DNA of 64,000 nt, taken from the NCBI GenBank assembly GCA_018296165.2, contig JACKQL020000052.1, forward strand, positions 1 to 64,000, in the 5' to 3' direction. This DNA is from Termitomyces sp. T153. Its lineage: Eukaryota > Basidiomycota > Agaricomycetes > Agaricales > Lyophyllaceae. This document shows, one piece after another, positions 33,969-44,260 of the stretch (its first letter is position 1; the number at the start of each line of letters is the position of its first letter). The notes beneath the pieces are model-generated. The model was not told the origin of the DNA. It saw only the letters and a list, made by a program, of their open reading frames with translations, and did no database searches. The translations under genes were made by a program, and so were the position numbers.

Positions 33969-34898
33969 TCTTCAATTCTGTGGTAAACGTCAATTACAGC
34001 GTGCTGACCGTTTGGTAATCAGTGTAGTCAGCTAAGGTTAGGGGTTCAAACGTTCAGGCCTCGTCGTCCCACGGGCCACGAATATCGTCATATTCTTGCA
34101 AGCAAAAGGCCTCGTAGTTCTATATAGTGTACTGAGCATAGTTGTATCCAAGTCCAACAAAGACAAGTCCAAAGAAAAAGTCCAGCAAACAATCCCAATC
34201 TGAACAAGTATTGTTCGCCCGGGTAAGTGTGATACAACAGCACGGAGTGGCTGTAGTGTTTACTGCATATATATATGTCAGTGATACAGTTGAAATTCTA
34301 CATCTGCCCTGTACGGCATAACGAACTTTCAAACCTCGTTGGAACGCAGTCAGAACGGGTCCAGCAGAAAGGGAAAGTTCGAAAGGAGGGTCCCAGCACT
34401 AGTGGTTATATGTATTTTTCTGAAGATTGCTTCTCACAGCCCCTCTCACTCTGCAGGCACCAGCACCTGCCACATATACAGTCCTATGGCCCTGCCAAAC
34501 TTGGGAACTCTACAACGTTGCCGCACCATGAGCATGAAAGAGTTGCCTGCTGTTAATGTCTAACAGGGTCAGTGTAATCAATTCCGTTTTGCATGTCAAT
34601 GTTCACCGTTCAACGTTGATTGAATGACTGAGGACACATCTATTCATTCACCAGTAATGTAAGGACACCACTAGGCGAAGTGAATTGGAAAGGATGACAT
34701 TTACAATTGAGTCGCGCGGAGGAAAATGATTTTACCATGAATGACCCTCGATCCTCCTCGATCCCTAATACAATAAACTTATAAAGCCCGAGTTATCCAA
34801 CCTCCTCGGCCCATCGGAGGACGTCAACTTGAGTTGGTAAATCCGAATCCCTCAATGGTTCATTTTGCTGCATTACGAGAATTCAGTCAAAGTTATTA
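33969..34898. other. Intergenic, no gene seen
   Basis: 930 bp between the 5' end of the BCL7-like gene and the 3' end of Med7. Small open frames (34120-34332, 34275-34556) show no motif. A TATATATATG run lies at 34267-34276. Confidence 0.35.
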
Positions 34899-35915
34899 CT
34901 AAAGTAACAATAAATTACCTTTGTATTTTCTGAGAGTCCCCTCGATTCGTCCTGTGCATTCGTTAGATCGGCATATCGAGAAAGTGACTCGGGAACCGAC
35001 TTTGATAGTATTGGGGTTTCTTGTTGTAGGTAGGGTGGACAAGCTGTCTATAGATTGACGCAGATTGGCCAGTTTTGCCTCTAAGGTATCGCATTTGCTT
35101 AGAGATTGATTTTAGAAGAACGAACCTTCATAGAAATGTTTGATACAGAACGTACGAATGTAATGCTTCTGTCTCGCTCTTGCGAAGCTCAAGTTGCCGG
35201 CGCATCATGAGTTCTAGATTTTCTCTCGCCTGTTATGCATTAACATTGACGACTTAGGAATGCCGAGGGAACTGCGTACCTGCACTGGTCGCAGATCGTT
35301 CGCAGCAGCCATAATATTCTGACTCAGAGCTGTAATCCATTCAACCTGGCTATGCCACTCCGGTGGATCAGTTAAGGATGCGCTAGGAGGGGGCGCAAGA
35401 AGAGACAAAGTTAAAGACGAAAATGTAACGAGTAGGGAACGTAGAATATTCAGTAGCGCTGGACGACGGTCTGTCAAGTATGTGAAATGAGTCGTAGTAG
35501 CCATCCATCGGAAGACCTCACCAGTACTAGGATCTGCAGGATATAACTGGTTGCCACCCAGCTCAGCTAACGAGGGTATTTTTTCCTTGACCTAGATGGA
35601 TTGGGACTCGAAGTTGAAAGACGGATCAAGAGTGCGTACAAACCAGCGGTCGCCAAAGACATCATAGTAAGCGTCTGGTTCTTCAAGAATCCAGTCAACG
35701 CGGGGTTTTTCTAGTTGAGTCAGGGGCCAGTCTGGTACATCAGTCTGGTCAGACAGGATGTCATGTTGCTCGTATTGGTTGACGTCGGACTGATTGGGTG
35801 CGCGTTCCCGCAGGAGAGCAAGAAGACGGAGATTTCGGGAAGAATAATTTGTGTAATGGGATGGAGGTGAAGGGAACGGGTTGCGAAGCTCAGCCTCTTC
35901 GTCGTCCATAACCAA
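34899..35915 (-). CDS. MED7: Mediator complex subunit 7
   Basis: Five exons on the minus strand: 35915-35640, 35591-35522, 35470-35280, 35229-35156 and 35097-34899, 269 aa. Med7 signs are the N-terminal Pro/aromatic region (LRNPFPSPPSHYTNY, NLRLLALLRER), the segment WPLTQLEKPRVDW, then a helical second half (LNILRSLLVTFSSLTLSLL, EWITALSQNIMAAANDLRPVQARENLELMMRRQLEL) that pairs with Med21 as the middle-module hinge. It acts in the nucleus as part of RNA polymerase II Mediator. The last exon beyond AKLANLRQSI adds about 50 residues of doubtful relation, so the stop is less sure. Part of this gene is copied at 44037-44246. Confidence 0.87.
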
Positions 35916-36239
35916 ATGTGATCGAGACTTTCAGATCACGGTCGTCGCGGTTTCACGTGCCCGAATCTTGCCCATGCGTATATATAAACATCCAGCGGTT
36001 TAAGTATGGATTCATTATGCCCTCCTTGCTCATGTGTGGTCACCTGTAGATCGAGTCTTGTTAGACATGAAATATGAGTGACGAACTACGGTTTGTGCCG
36101 AAGGCACAGGCCTGTAGCTCTTGCTAAGTCCCAGACCCAGCCTCACTTTGTTTGGTCAGGTCCTTGATATTCTAACTCAATGTTAAGATCCAGACTGATC
36201 AATCCAGTGACAGAAATGTCATTACAAATCATAATTTAT
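35916..36239. other. MED7 promoter and border of the transposon island
   Basis: 35916-35995 contains a TATATATAAAC box and is shared with the copy at 44037-44246. From about 36150 the sequence becomes CpG-poor and runs into the Helitron remnant. Confidence 0.5.
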
Positions 36240-37218
36240 GGAAGTTGTACTGTTTCTCCAGGCCCAAGACCTTTTCCAGCACTAACATCCAATAACCAAG
36301 CTGCATGAGCAATGTTATCAGGAGTCTGATCCAATTTCATGTTTTGAACCAAGTAGTGGACTTGAATCTGATCCCAAAGTCTTCCTCTTTTGAGTGAAGC
36401 AGCAATCATTTGCTGCCTAAGTCCCTGTTAGATAACTGGAAGAGTTTGCCAAAAATCTCCTAGGAACATCTTTTTCCAGGATGTCTCTGAGCCCTCAATC
36501 CACAGAGTCAATGGCATTTTTGTGTTGCACTGGGACTTCATCCCAGATGACAACTTCAGTCTGGAGTAAGAGTTGAGACAACTGAGTTCCTCTCTTGATA
36601 TTGGCAATGGATATATCCAGAGCAGGAATGGGGATTTTGAATCTTGAATGTGCAGTTCTACCACTCTCCAGCAATAAGGCAGCAATCCCAGATGATGCTA
36701 CACATAATGCCACATCTTCATTGGACCAAACAGCAGAAGCCAAAGTGTTGCAGACAAATGTTTTGCCATTCACTTGCACTATGAATGAATATCATCTTGC
36801 CTAAGTTGTTATCCACAGAGTCTATAAGTTCATTGAAGGCCCCCAGTTGTTCACCATTAAACCTGGCCTTGTTTTTATTCACTCTTCTCTTCAACTCCTC
36901 AACATCATGATCTGTTTCTTCTTGCAACAGTCTATTCCCTAAAATAGTTTGATCAGCATCAATGTCAAATCTTTATACAATGGCAAACTTACCTAGAATC
37001 ACATTCCAAATTTGTTGGAGTTCTGGCATGTTGGGAAAGTCTTGCAGAATCTTGCCAATATTCTTCAGGTTGTCATTGATTAGATGAAGGCCATAGTCAT
37101 AGACATCTTCATCAGTAGGATTGGAGGAAGTGCTCCCCACCAGAGCAAGCACCATTGTACACATCTGGGAGCATGGGATATAGAATCTGTGGCCATAGGG
37201 AAGGAGGTAGGTGCTCAA
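36240..37218 (-). pseudogene. Helitron helicase fragment, degenerate
   Basis: Minus-strand pieces in changing frames follow the order of a Helitron PIF1-type helicase. First DVYDYGLHLINDNLKNIGK (about 37130), then FNGEQLGAFNELIDSVDNN, a damaged Walker A (NGKTFVCNTL), ALCVASSGIAALLLESGRTAHSRF, and the Walker B region VVIWDEVPVQHK. These are followed by FLGDFWQTLPV and LGQQMIAASLKRGRLWDQIQ to about 36240. Several frameshifts and stops, absence of the Rep domain and CpG depletion mark it as a relic. Helitron ends (TC at 5', CTRR hairpin at 3') were not found. Confidence 0.75.
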
Positions 37219-37225
37219 GCAATGC

Positions 37226-37970
37226 CTAGAGTGATTGGGAGATATGATCTGTAGTTTGATGGAGGGTCAAGAGTTTAGTTGTATGGTGGGTGAGAGATGA
37301 TTGCATCAGTTGTACCTGGTTTTCTAAGTGTAGCAGGTGAGTCCAGGTGAGTCCTGTGGGGCCAGAGCCTCTGAGGGAGTGTCTGGGTTGGTGAGCTGAG
37401 ACATAGAACTCCACAGTGCTTGGTCCTGGTGGGGAAGCAACAAATAGGGGCTTGGAGATCCTTGTGGGCTATGAGGAGCTTTCAGACCAGTTTTAGGAGA
37501 CTTGTTCTGCTGTAAGGGCAACTTCTAGGAGTGGCAGCTTAGAGTCATGCAGCTAGCAGAGGGGAATCCAAAGTATATTAGTGAAGTAGACAACAATACA
37601 GCAGTAACTAATCACCTAGCAGAGAGGAATCTAAAGAGAACAAGTCTAAGGATCCCTGCTGCTCAGTGTGGCACATCAGCAGGTGGCAGAGGCATGGGAA
37701 TGGCTATACAGAAGGCTGGAGCTAGCCCTAACCCTAGGAAAATGATTAATGAGGTAATATGGAAAGTCCTGCAGGTCTCCAAAGATCTCTGGGGGTCTGG
37801 AATGAGCTCTAGAGATGTCAAACAAGCTGCAGATGCACTGGAGTAAGTCATGGAGGTTGGAAATGGAAGTTCCCTGACAAAGGTTTTGTTAAGGTTTTGT
37901 AAATATGCTTAGGGTTCTAGGGATATTTTGAAGGGAGCTTGCTCTCCTTATTGCAATAATTTTACAATAT
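37226..37970. other. CpG-poor repeat remnant
   Basis: Lies between the Helitron relic and a tRNA-promoter repeat. A 99-codon frame (37547-37846, +) and Pro-rich minus frames show no known motif. Probably a piece of one or more old elements. Confidence 0.3.
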
Positions 37971-37974
37971 TATC

Positions 37975-38260
37975 ATGCTTTTATGGTCAAGTGGTTATGG
38001 TTGTAATAATGCTTGTTTTTGGGACTGTGGTCACAGGTTCAATTCTCCCAATTGGCAGAATCTTTGGCTGAAATTTGTCAGGCACATGATACTGTAGTTA
38101 CAGTGCTGGTTATGACTATGTTGTAACAATAGGCTGTTGTTATAATAAATGGACAGTAGAGCTTGGAGTCTGGCTTTGTGTGCTTGCATTACATGACCTC
38201 CATGAGTCAGATTGGAAGCAGTATGCATAGAAGCTATAAGAAGGCATTCCAAACTAAACT
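37975..38260 (+). repeat. tRNA-promoter (SINE-like) repeat
   Basis: An A-box-like TGGTCAAGTGG (37984-37994) and a B-box-like GGTTCAATTC (38036-38045) have the spacing of a tRNA gene. The sequence cannot fold into a proper cloverleaf, so it is a decayed tRNA-derived sequence rather than a tRNA gene. Borders are approximate and no target duplication was found. Confidence 0.35.
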
Positions 38261-38269
38261 ACTACACTT

Positions 38270-39912
38270 ACTGTAAAACATGGAAGAGGGAATGATCTCA
38301 TAGTATGGGGCTGTATGGATTGGAATGGGGTAGGAAAGCTGGTAGAGATGGTGGGAATCATGAATGCAAAGCAGAATGCAGAGCAGTATTGTGAAATCTT
38401 GGATGACAGAGCAAACTGTCAGGTTCCGCTGACCATGGGGGCTCAGCTACACTGGGCAAGTCCTTACTAGGTGGACGTGATTCCCTGCACTGACAACCAG
38501 GCACTTGGAGGTATTCCAAACACTGGGGACTTGTGAGGATAGTTAGTGGGAATTGATCTGAGCAAGTCCAGGGAGGTCCAGAGGAGTAGAGGACGAGTTG
38601 CGGGGAAGGGGGATGGGCTTGGCAGGGTTCAGGCATAAGTCTGTGTGTGAGTATTGTGGGTGTGGAGGAGGTGGAGGCTACGCAAATGACAGGAGCAGAG
38701 CCAGGGTTCTGATGGGGATCAACAGGGGTTGATGGGGTTCGGAGCCAAGTATATAGCAGGGTCTGGGGTTGGTAATGAGTGTCGGAGGTTTGTAATCATA
38801 ACTGTGGAGTCCGTGAGGACATTATGGTTGAGAGAACTTGAACACAATAGACAGAATCAAACGGGATGAGACAGAGTTGAATGAAATGAAACGAAGACGA
38901 GATGAGAACAAGAATAGATTCAGGTGGAGACACAGAATGATAATGAAAAGATAACGGAACAGAGACAAGATAAGACCGGGAGACTGAGAATAAGGAAAAC
39001 GAGACACAGGATGCAAAACACAAGAAGAAACAATCAGGAACACATCAGGAAAGGCCAGTACGTAGGTAAGTAGATAATCTCAAGACTAGAGTATGAGGAG
39101 CTACTCTATGTCTTATATACTGACTACTGAAGAGCTTCAGGGATGTTGGCTGTGGTGGCAGGGCTTGGCGGAGCTCGGCAGAGTCGACAGGTGTCAGTTA
39201 TGACCAGAGGGCAGGCCATATTGATATGTTAATGGGATCAATTGTGATGTGGTCCGTTCTGAGGTTGTTGTGATACCTCAGGGTAAGTCGGGGGAGCCAG
39301 GGTGTTGAGTTGATGATGTGTAATGGGGTCAGGCATGGCAGGGGAGTGGTCCCAGGGGCTCAGGAAGTCCAGGGGAAGTGCTGGTGGCTGCGGGAAAGAC
39401 GTTGGAGTTGGCCAGGGGGCCATCGGAGTTAGCCAAGAATGTGTCAGAGTTAGCCGGAGTAGGCATGGAGTGCTGGGGAAGTTTGACAAAGCATTGGGGG
39501 GGTTCCAGGGGAACAGGGGTTTGTCGGGCAGTGTACGGGGCTTCAGGGGATGGGTTGTGACACAAACTTTGAAAAGTTAGAGATGGAGAAGGGTGCCTAC
39601 TACTTTCAACAGAACAATGACCCCAAACACAACTCCAAGAGGGCTAACAAGTGGTTTGAAGACAACAACTTTGATGTCCTCTGGTGGTCAACACAATCCC
39701 CTGATCTTAACCCTATTGAACACCTCTGGGAGTACCTCAAGGAGCAGGTTAGGCAGTATGAAACACCTCCTCATGGTGTGCATGAATTGTGGAAGAGGGT
39801 TGTAAAGAAGTGGGATGAAATACCACCAGAGGTATGCCAAAGACTGATAGAAAGCATGCCTAAAAGGATTCAAGCAGTTATCAAGGCAGATAGAAGACAT
39901 ATAAAGTACTAA
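38270..39912 (+). pseudogene. Tc1-like transposase split by a solo LTR
   Basis: Two parts in one reading frame flank the LTR at 38417-39562. The first (38270-38416) encodes TVKHGRGNDLIVWGCMDWNG and a helical continuation typical of Tc1 around the second catalytic Asp region. The second (39563-39912) encodes NNDPKHNSKRANKWF, then QSPDLNPIEHLWEYL with the catalytic Glu, and ends with a normal stop. CAAAC is present on both sides of the insert, so removing one copy restores the frame. The N-terminal DNA-binding part upstream is not recognisable, so the element was truncated as well. Confidence 0.85.
38417..39562 (-). repeat. Solo LTR, minus orientation, inserted in a transposase
   Basis: Read on the minus strand it starts TGTCACAACCC at 39562 and ends CGGAACCTGACA at 38417. 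It aligns along its length with the LTRs at 1-1165 and 4953-6134. It is bounded by a perfect 5-bp duplication CAAAC (38412-38416 and 39563-39567). No internal sequence remains, so it arose by LTR-LTR recombination or is a remnant. CpG sites of the young family are mostly TG or CA here. Confidence 0.88.
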
Positions 39913-39946
39913 ATACCAAGATTTGAGATGCTCAAAAAACTGCCTC

Positions 39947-41059
39947 TGTCATGACCTGTTTCCTGGACCCCTGTACATCGCCCAACAAACCCCCATCCCC
40001 CCAGAACCTCCCTTGATGCTCCATCAAACTTCCCCAGCACTCTGCGCCTACTCCGGCTAACTCTGACAGCCCCCTGGCCAACTCTGACATCTTCCCCGCA
40101 GCCGCTGGCACTTCCCCCAGATCTCCTGAGCCCCTGGGACCACTCCCCCACCATGCCTAACCCCATTACATGTTATCAACTTGACACCCTGGCTCTTCTG
40201 ACTTACCCTGGAGTATCACGACAACCTCAGAATGGACTGCATCAACAATTGATCCCATCAACATATCAATGTGGCCTGCCCTCTGGTCATAACCAACACC
40301 CATCGACTCCATCAAGCTCTGCCAAGCCCCACCACCACAGCCGACGTTCCCGGAGCTCTTCAGTAGTCAGTATATAAGATGTAGAGTAGCTCTTCATACT
40401 CTAGTCTTGAGATTACCTACCTTACCTGATGTGTTTCTGATTGCTTCTTCTCATGTTTCATGTTCCATGTCTCGTTTTCCTTATTCTCAGTCTCCTGGTC
40501 TTATCTTGTCTCTATTCTGTTATCATTTTGTTATTGTTCCGTGTCTCTGCCTGAATCTATTCTTGTTCTCATCTCATCTCCATCTCATTTTGTTTGACTC
40601 CATCTCATCTCATTTGATTCTGTCTATTGTGTTCAAGTTCTCTCAACCATAATGCCCTCACAAATTCTGCAATTACGATTATGAACCTCCAACACTCTTT
40701 CACCAACTCTGGACCTTGCTACACACTCAGCTTCGAACCCTATCAATCCCCATTGATCCCCCATCAGAACTCTGGCTCCACTCCCTTCATTCACATAGCC
40801 TCCGCCTCCTCTGCACCTGCAATACTCACATATGGACTTATGCCTGGACCCTGCCAAGCCCATCCCCCTTCCCTGCAACTCATCCTCTACTCCTCTGGAC
40901 CTCCCTGAACTTGCTCAGATCAATTCCCACTAACTATCCTCACAAGTCCCCAGTGTTTGGAACACCTCCAAGTGCCCAGTTGTCAGTGCAGGGAATCACA
41001 TCCACCTAGTAAGGACTTGCCCAGTGTAGCTGAGCCCCCATGGTCAGCAGAACCTGACA
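39947..41059 (+). repeat. Solo LTR, plus orientation
   Basis: Starts TGTCATGACC and ends GAACCTGACA. It is bounded by a perfect 5-bp duplication GCCTC (39942-39946 and 41060-41064). Same family as the preceding LTR and the intact element. It keeps a TATATAAG box (about 40371) and AGTCTTGAGATT, a one-base variant of the predicted transcript start. It lies in the 3' flank of the split Tc1 transposase, opposite in orientation to the other solo LTR. Confidence 0.88.
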
Positions 41060-41281
41060 GCCTCAATGAGTAAATATTTTAAAATGGCCATTACTCTGTC
41101 AGTTTTGATTCAAATTACATAAGCCTAAATGTAATTTGTAGTTATGATGCCATAGTATTTTACATGATTTAACTAGAATGTTAGGTACTTCCAATCCTTC
41201 ATGCCAATGTCATCTTTCAAAAAGTATAAAACATTGGGACAGTTTTTTGAGCCATTGTATATATGCTATCCTGCAGACCAC

Positions 41282-42281
41282 CTTATATATTGATGATGAT
41301 GATGATGATGATGATGAATCGTTTTATTTATCTTCAAGGCCTATTTTACACATGACCTTCGTGTTCTAAGCCCTGCAGTACGTAATGGGGGTGGTAATTA
41401 CAGACACTCCTACTAGTTCTCCGGCCCGATCCCTTTTCAGCTGATGCCGGTTACGCCTCATAGCCACTTTACTACAATTTGACTTTGTCGGAGTTCATAC
41501 TACTTCCCACACCTAAGTCCCACTACCGTCTGCCGTTAACGTGCCCTCCCAATTTCTAAACCCAGCTGTACTCGGCAATGCTTACTGTGTGCGCGCTGGT
41601 ATTGTCCCACGATGAGGCGCTCGGCCAGCTCATAGCCTCCCACTCCCACGCACCAGTAAGGGCTTCACGACTAACCCTTCCCCACGCCCAGACGCTACTT
41701 TCGGAAGATTGAACCCAAGATTCGGAACCCGCGACAGAATGAGCCAGTGGGCTGCCTATTGGCCCCAGAGGACTGTAGTGACAGACATGCCGAACCTTTC
41801 GGCTAGGCACCCGATCAAACCAGCAGTCGTGGTCGGTATTTACCGGACCACACCGAACCCATCCGATGGACCACACATTATGTCGGCAGCCTGTTCGAAC
41901 TATTGACTCCTATCCTCATGCCTACCTGTGCCACGACCCTGCTTGGTCAGCGAAGGCCTGGACCCTCTCCCAAATCCGTCGCACCGGGGAAACTTCTCTT
42001 TTTCTGATCTGTCATGGGCGTGGTGGTCACATTGCCTCATTGAACCACGTGCTGATTGCTCGGTCCTGGTCGGCCTGCACTACAAAGCCTGGCTAGTCAA
42101 GCACGTGCGGGCGGAGGCTTCCCGGCGGCGTTGAAATAACCCACGTGGTGTCTAAGGTGTTTTTCCACACAGGCGCACTCAGCCAGAGTCGAAACTCTGG
42201 CCTTGCACTTGCAAGTCACATGACCCGCTTTGGGATGCGATGGTGCCAGCTGAGCCACCGCGCCCCCCCTTATATATTGAT
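41282..42281 (-). mobile_element. tRNA-headed retroposon (SINE-like), about 970 bp, with 13-bp target duplication
   Basis: CTTATATATTGAT occurs at both edges (41282-41294 and 42269-42281). On the minus strand the insert starts GGGGGGCGCGG and carries an A box TGGCTCAGCTGG (42257-42246) and a B box GTTTCGACTC (42195-42186) at tRNA spacing. The leading GGGCGC can pair with GCGCC just after the B-box region. The 3' end on the minus strand runs into an ATC trinucleotide repeat (41294-41317), as in LINE-mobilised retroposons. The body has no coding frame with known motifs. At about 970 bp it is longer than most SINEs. Confidence 0.72.
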
Positions 42282-42369
42282 AAGACCCTATTCTCACCAA
42301 GTACAGATTTCCATCTTTCCCTATGTCCTGGCAACTTCCAGAATCTCCAGTTTCTGCATGATGTGATGG

Positions 42370-43010
42370 TCATGTGATTTCATCATGTGTGGTCTAGGCC
42401 CTCAGCCCACTGGCCGCCTTGGCACCCTCCTAGCAAAGTCCTGACAATACTTAGTATTATTGCTGCAGTTTCATTATTCCTTGATCTGGTCTTATTTTCT
42501 TAATGCATGCCACTCTAACAACTGGCATATTGGCTGTCATTCCAGGTGCCAAATTTAGTTACACTTTGGGCTATTGACTTTCATAAGCTATTCCTCCTGA
42601 CTCACCTATGCTGCTAGCAATCCTTTTCACTGTTATTCACTCCTTTTAGTTTCATTACTTTTGCACACCATAAATACTGTCATGTTTTCTATACAACCAT
42701 CAAAGAATTGCACCTCTTTATCAGCCCCAGACTTCAGATCTAAGTCTAGCAGCTCTAAAGCCTCTTCTTTTGCTCTAGTACTCTCTCTATTGAGTTAGTG
42801 TCCTCATTGTTTTTCTCAGCCAGGACCACCTTATGGTACTATTTTGCTCAGTCTACATCTAGCACTAGCACTTATGGCTAGTTTTGTTTTGTTATTGTCC
42901 CCTGTTGCTAACACTCTCTTTGCTATCCCTAGCACTAGCCTTTAGCATTGTTCTGCTAGTGACCCCTGCCTAGCAGCCTAGTTGGGTTTACCTACAGAGG
43001 TCCCCCCTTC
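42370..43010 (+). repeat. Old LTR-like sequence
   Basis: CpG-poor, with a TAAATACTG box (about 42671) and many CTAGCA motifs, similar in layout to 6200-7278 (TAAATACTG box, TAGCG motifs). It may be an aged copy of that repeat in which CG became CA. No ends or duplications were found. Confidence 0.3.
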
Positions 43011-43489
43011 CCTATTTGCTATCACCTTCTATTTCCCTTGCACTAGTGACCAAGCACCTCTATTGTATCTAAAGGGCTTTCTGGGACCTAGCTTGACTTG
43101 CAGCCCTCATTTCTAGAGTCCATTCATAATCTATTTGTGAAACTGCTAATTGTTGTGTTCCCTGCACAGCAGTTAGGTGGCAATGGACATCATCAACATG
43201 AGCCAATGCTTACTGGAAACTTGTAAGCAGTCAGACTCTTCTTCTATATTGTATATTTCAGAAATCCAGCAACTCTTTGTTATGAGCTTCTGAACCTCTG
43301 GAACAGAAGTTCAATGAGTGTTTGCTGTGAAAAGCTTTGTTGGGTTGAAACATCAGACACCTTATTCTTTCCAGTGATACTTGTTCATAAACTTCTGAGA
43401 AGTCTTGTGATGTTTTGTTATGGACTTTCAGAGAAGTCTGATGATACTTTTTTGTGAACTTCTATCATTTTGTTGCTTTCTTTCTATAG

Positions 43490-43990
43490 CATGATAGATG
43501 TCTGACTTGGTAGTAACATCTAAATTCCATGCATGCAAATTCTATCATTCAAGAAGCAAAGTTGAATAGCATGTTGGACTCTATCTAAATTTGCAAATCT
43601 CATCACTTAAGAAGTAAAGAATTGCATGCCAGACAACATCTAAATTCTATCAAATTCTAATGTTTAAACTATGTCTAAATTCTATCAATTGGAAGAGAAC
43701 TGCCCATTGGACTATATCTAAATTCTATCAATCAACAGGAGGAGTAAAAAGTTGAGTAAGTAAAATACTTACAGAGAATATTGGGTTAGAAAATAGATCC
43801 TCTCGAATTACATAGAAAAAAGTGAAGCATCAGTAGAGAACACGTATAGAGAGCAAAGAGTTAGCAAAATAGTTAAGTAGAAGTAAAGAGAAGATGCGTA
43901 GAGATTAAAGAGTAAGTAAAGAAGACGTGTATCATCCAAGTCAGAAGTAAAGTAAAGAGTAAAAGACGTAGTATTGAAGGCATCCGAGTA
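43490..43990 (+). repeat. Degenerate tandem repeats
   Basis: 43490-43740 repeats the core TCTAAATTCTATCAA about five times with variable spacers. 43810-43990 is rich in AGTAAAGAG-type units. No coding capacity. CpG-poor first part, then CpG returns near 43800 as host-like sequence begins. Confidence 0.5.
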
Positions 43991-44036
43991 AGGAAGTAAA
44001 GAGCCGAATAAATGACAATCAAGAGTGCCATAGCCA

Positions 44037-44246
44037 GCGCATCATGAGTTCTAGATTTTGTCTCGCCTGTTATGCATTAACATTGACTTAGGAATGCCGA
44101 GGGAACTGCCGTACCTGCACTGGTTGCGAAGCTCAGCCATCCATAAGTAACCAAATGTGATCGAGACTCCGACTTTCAGGTTCACGCGTTTCACGCGCCC
44201 GGATCTTTCCCTCTTGCTCATGTGTATATAAACCATCCAGTGATAT
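44037..44246 (-). pseudogene. Internally deleted copy of the MED7 5' region
   Basis: Corresponds to two blocks of the MED7 locus, 35201-35288 (exon 3 end, intron 3, exon 4) and 35881-35995 (exon 1 start and promoter), joined directly at 44123/44124. The 592 bp between them are missing. MED7 intron sequence is kept, so the copy was made from DNA, not mRNA. It lacks an open frame. Its promoter half, including TATATAAACC, ends about 15 bp before the start codon of the acyl-CoA ligase. Confidence 0.85.
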
Positions 44247-44260
44247 GATTTATTACGTCC

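Noticed and set aside
37984..38045. Possible tRNA gene
   Set aside because: A- and B-box-like motifs are present, but acceptor and T stems do not pair; best seen as a decayed tRNA-derived repeat.
41292..41318. GAT-repeat read as a possible CRISPR or satellite
   Set aside because: Simple trinucleotide repeat at the 3' end of the retroposon; no spacers.
42097..42300. 67-codon minus frame over the tRNA-like head
   Set aside because: It covers the A and B boxes and the target duplication of the retroposon, so it is not a gene.
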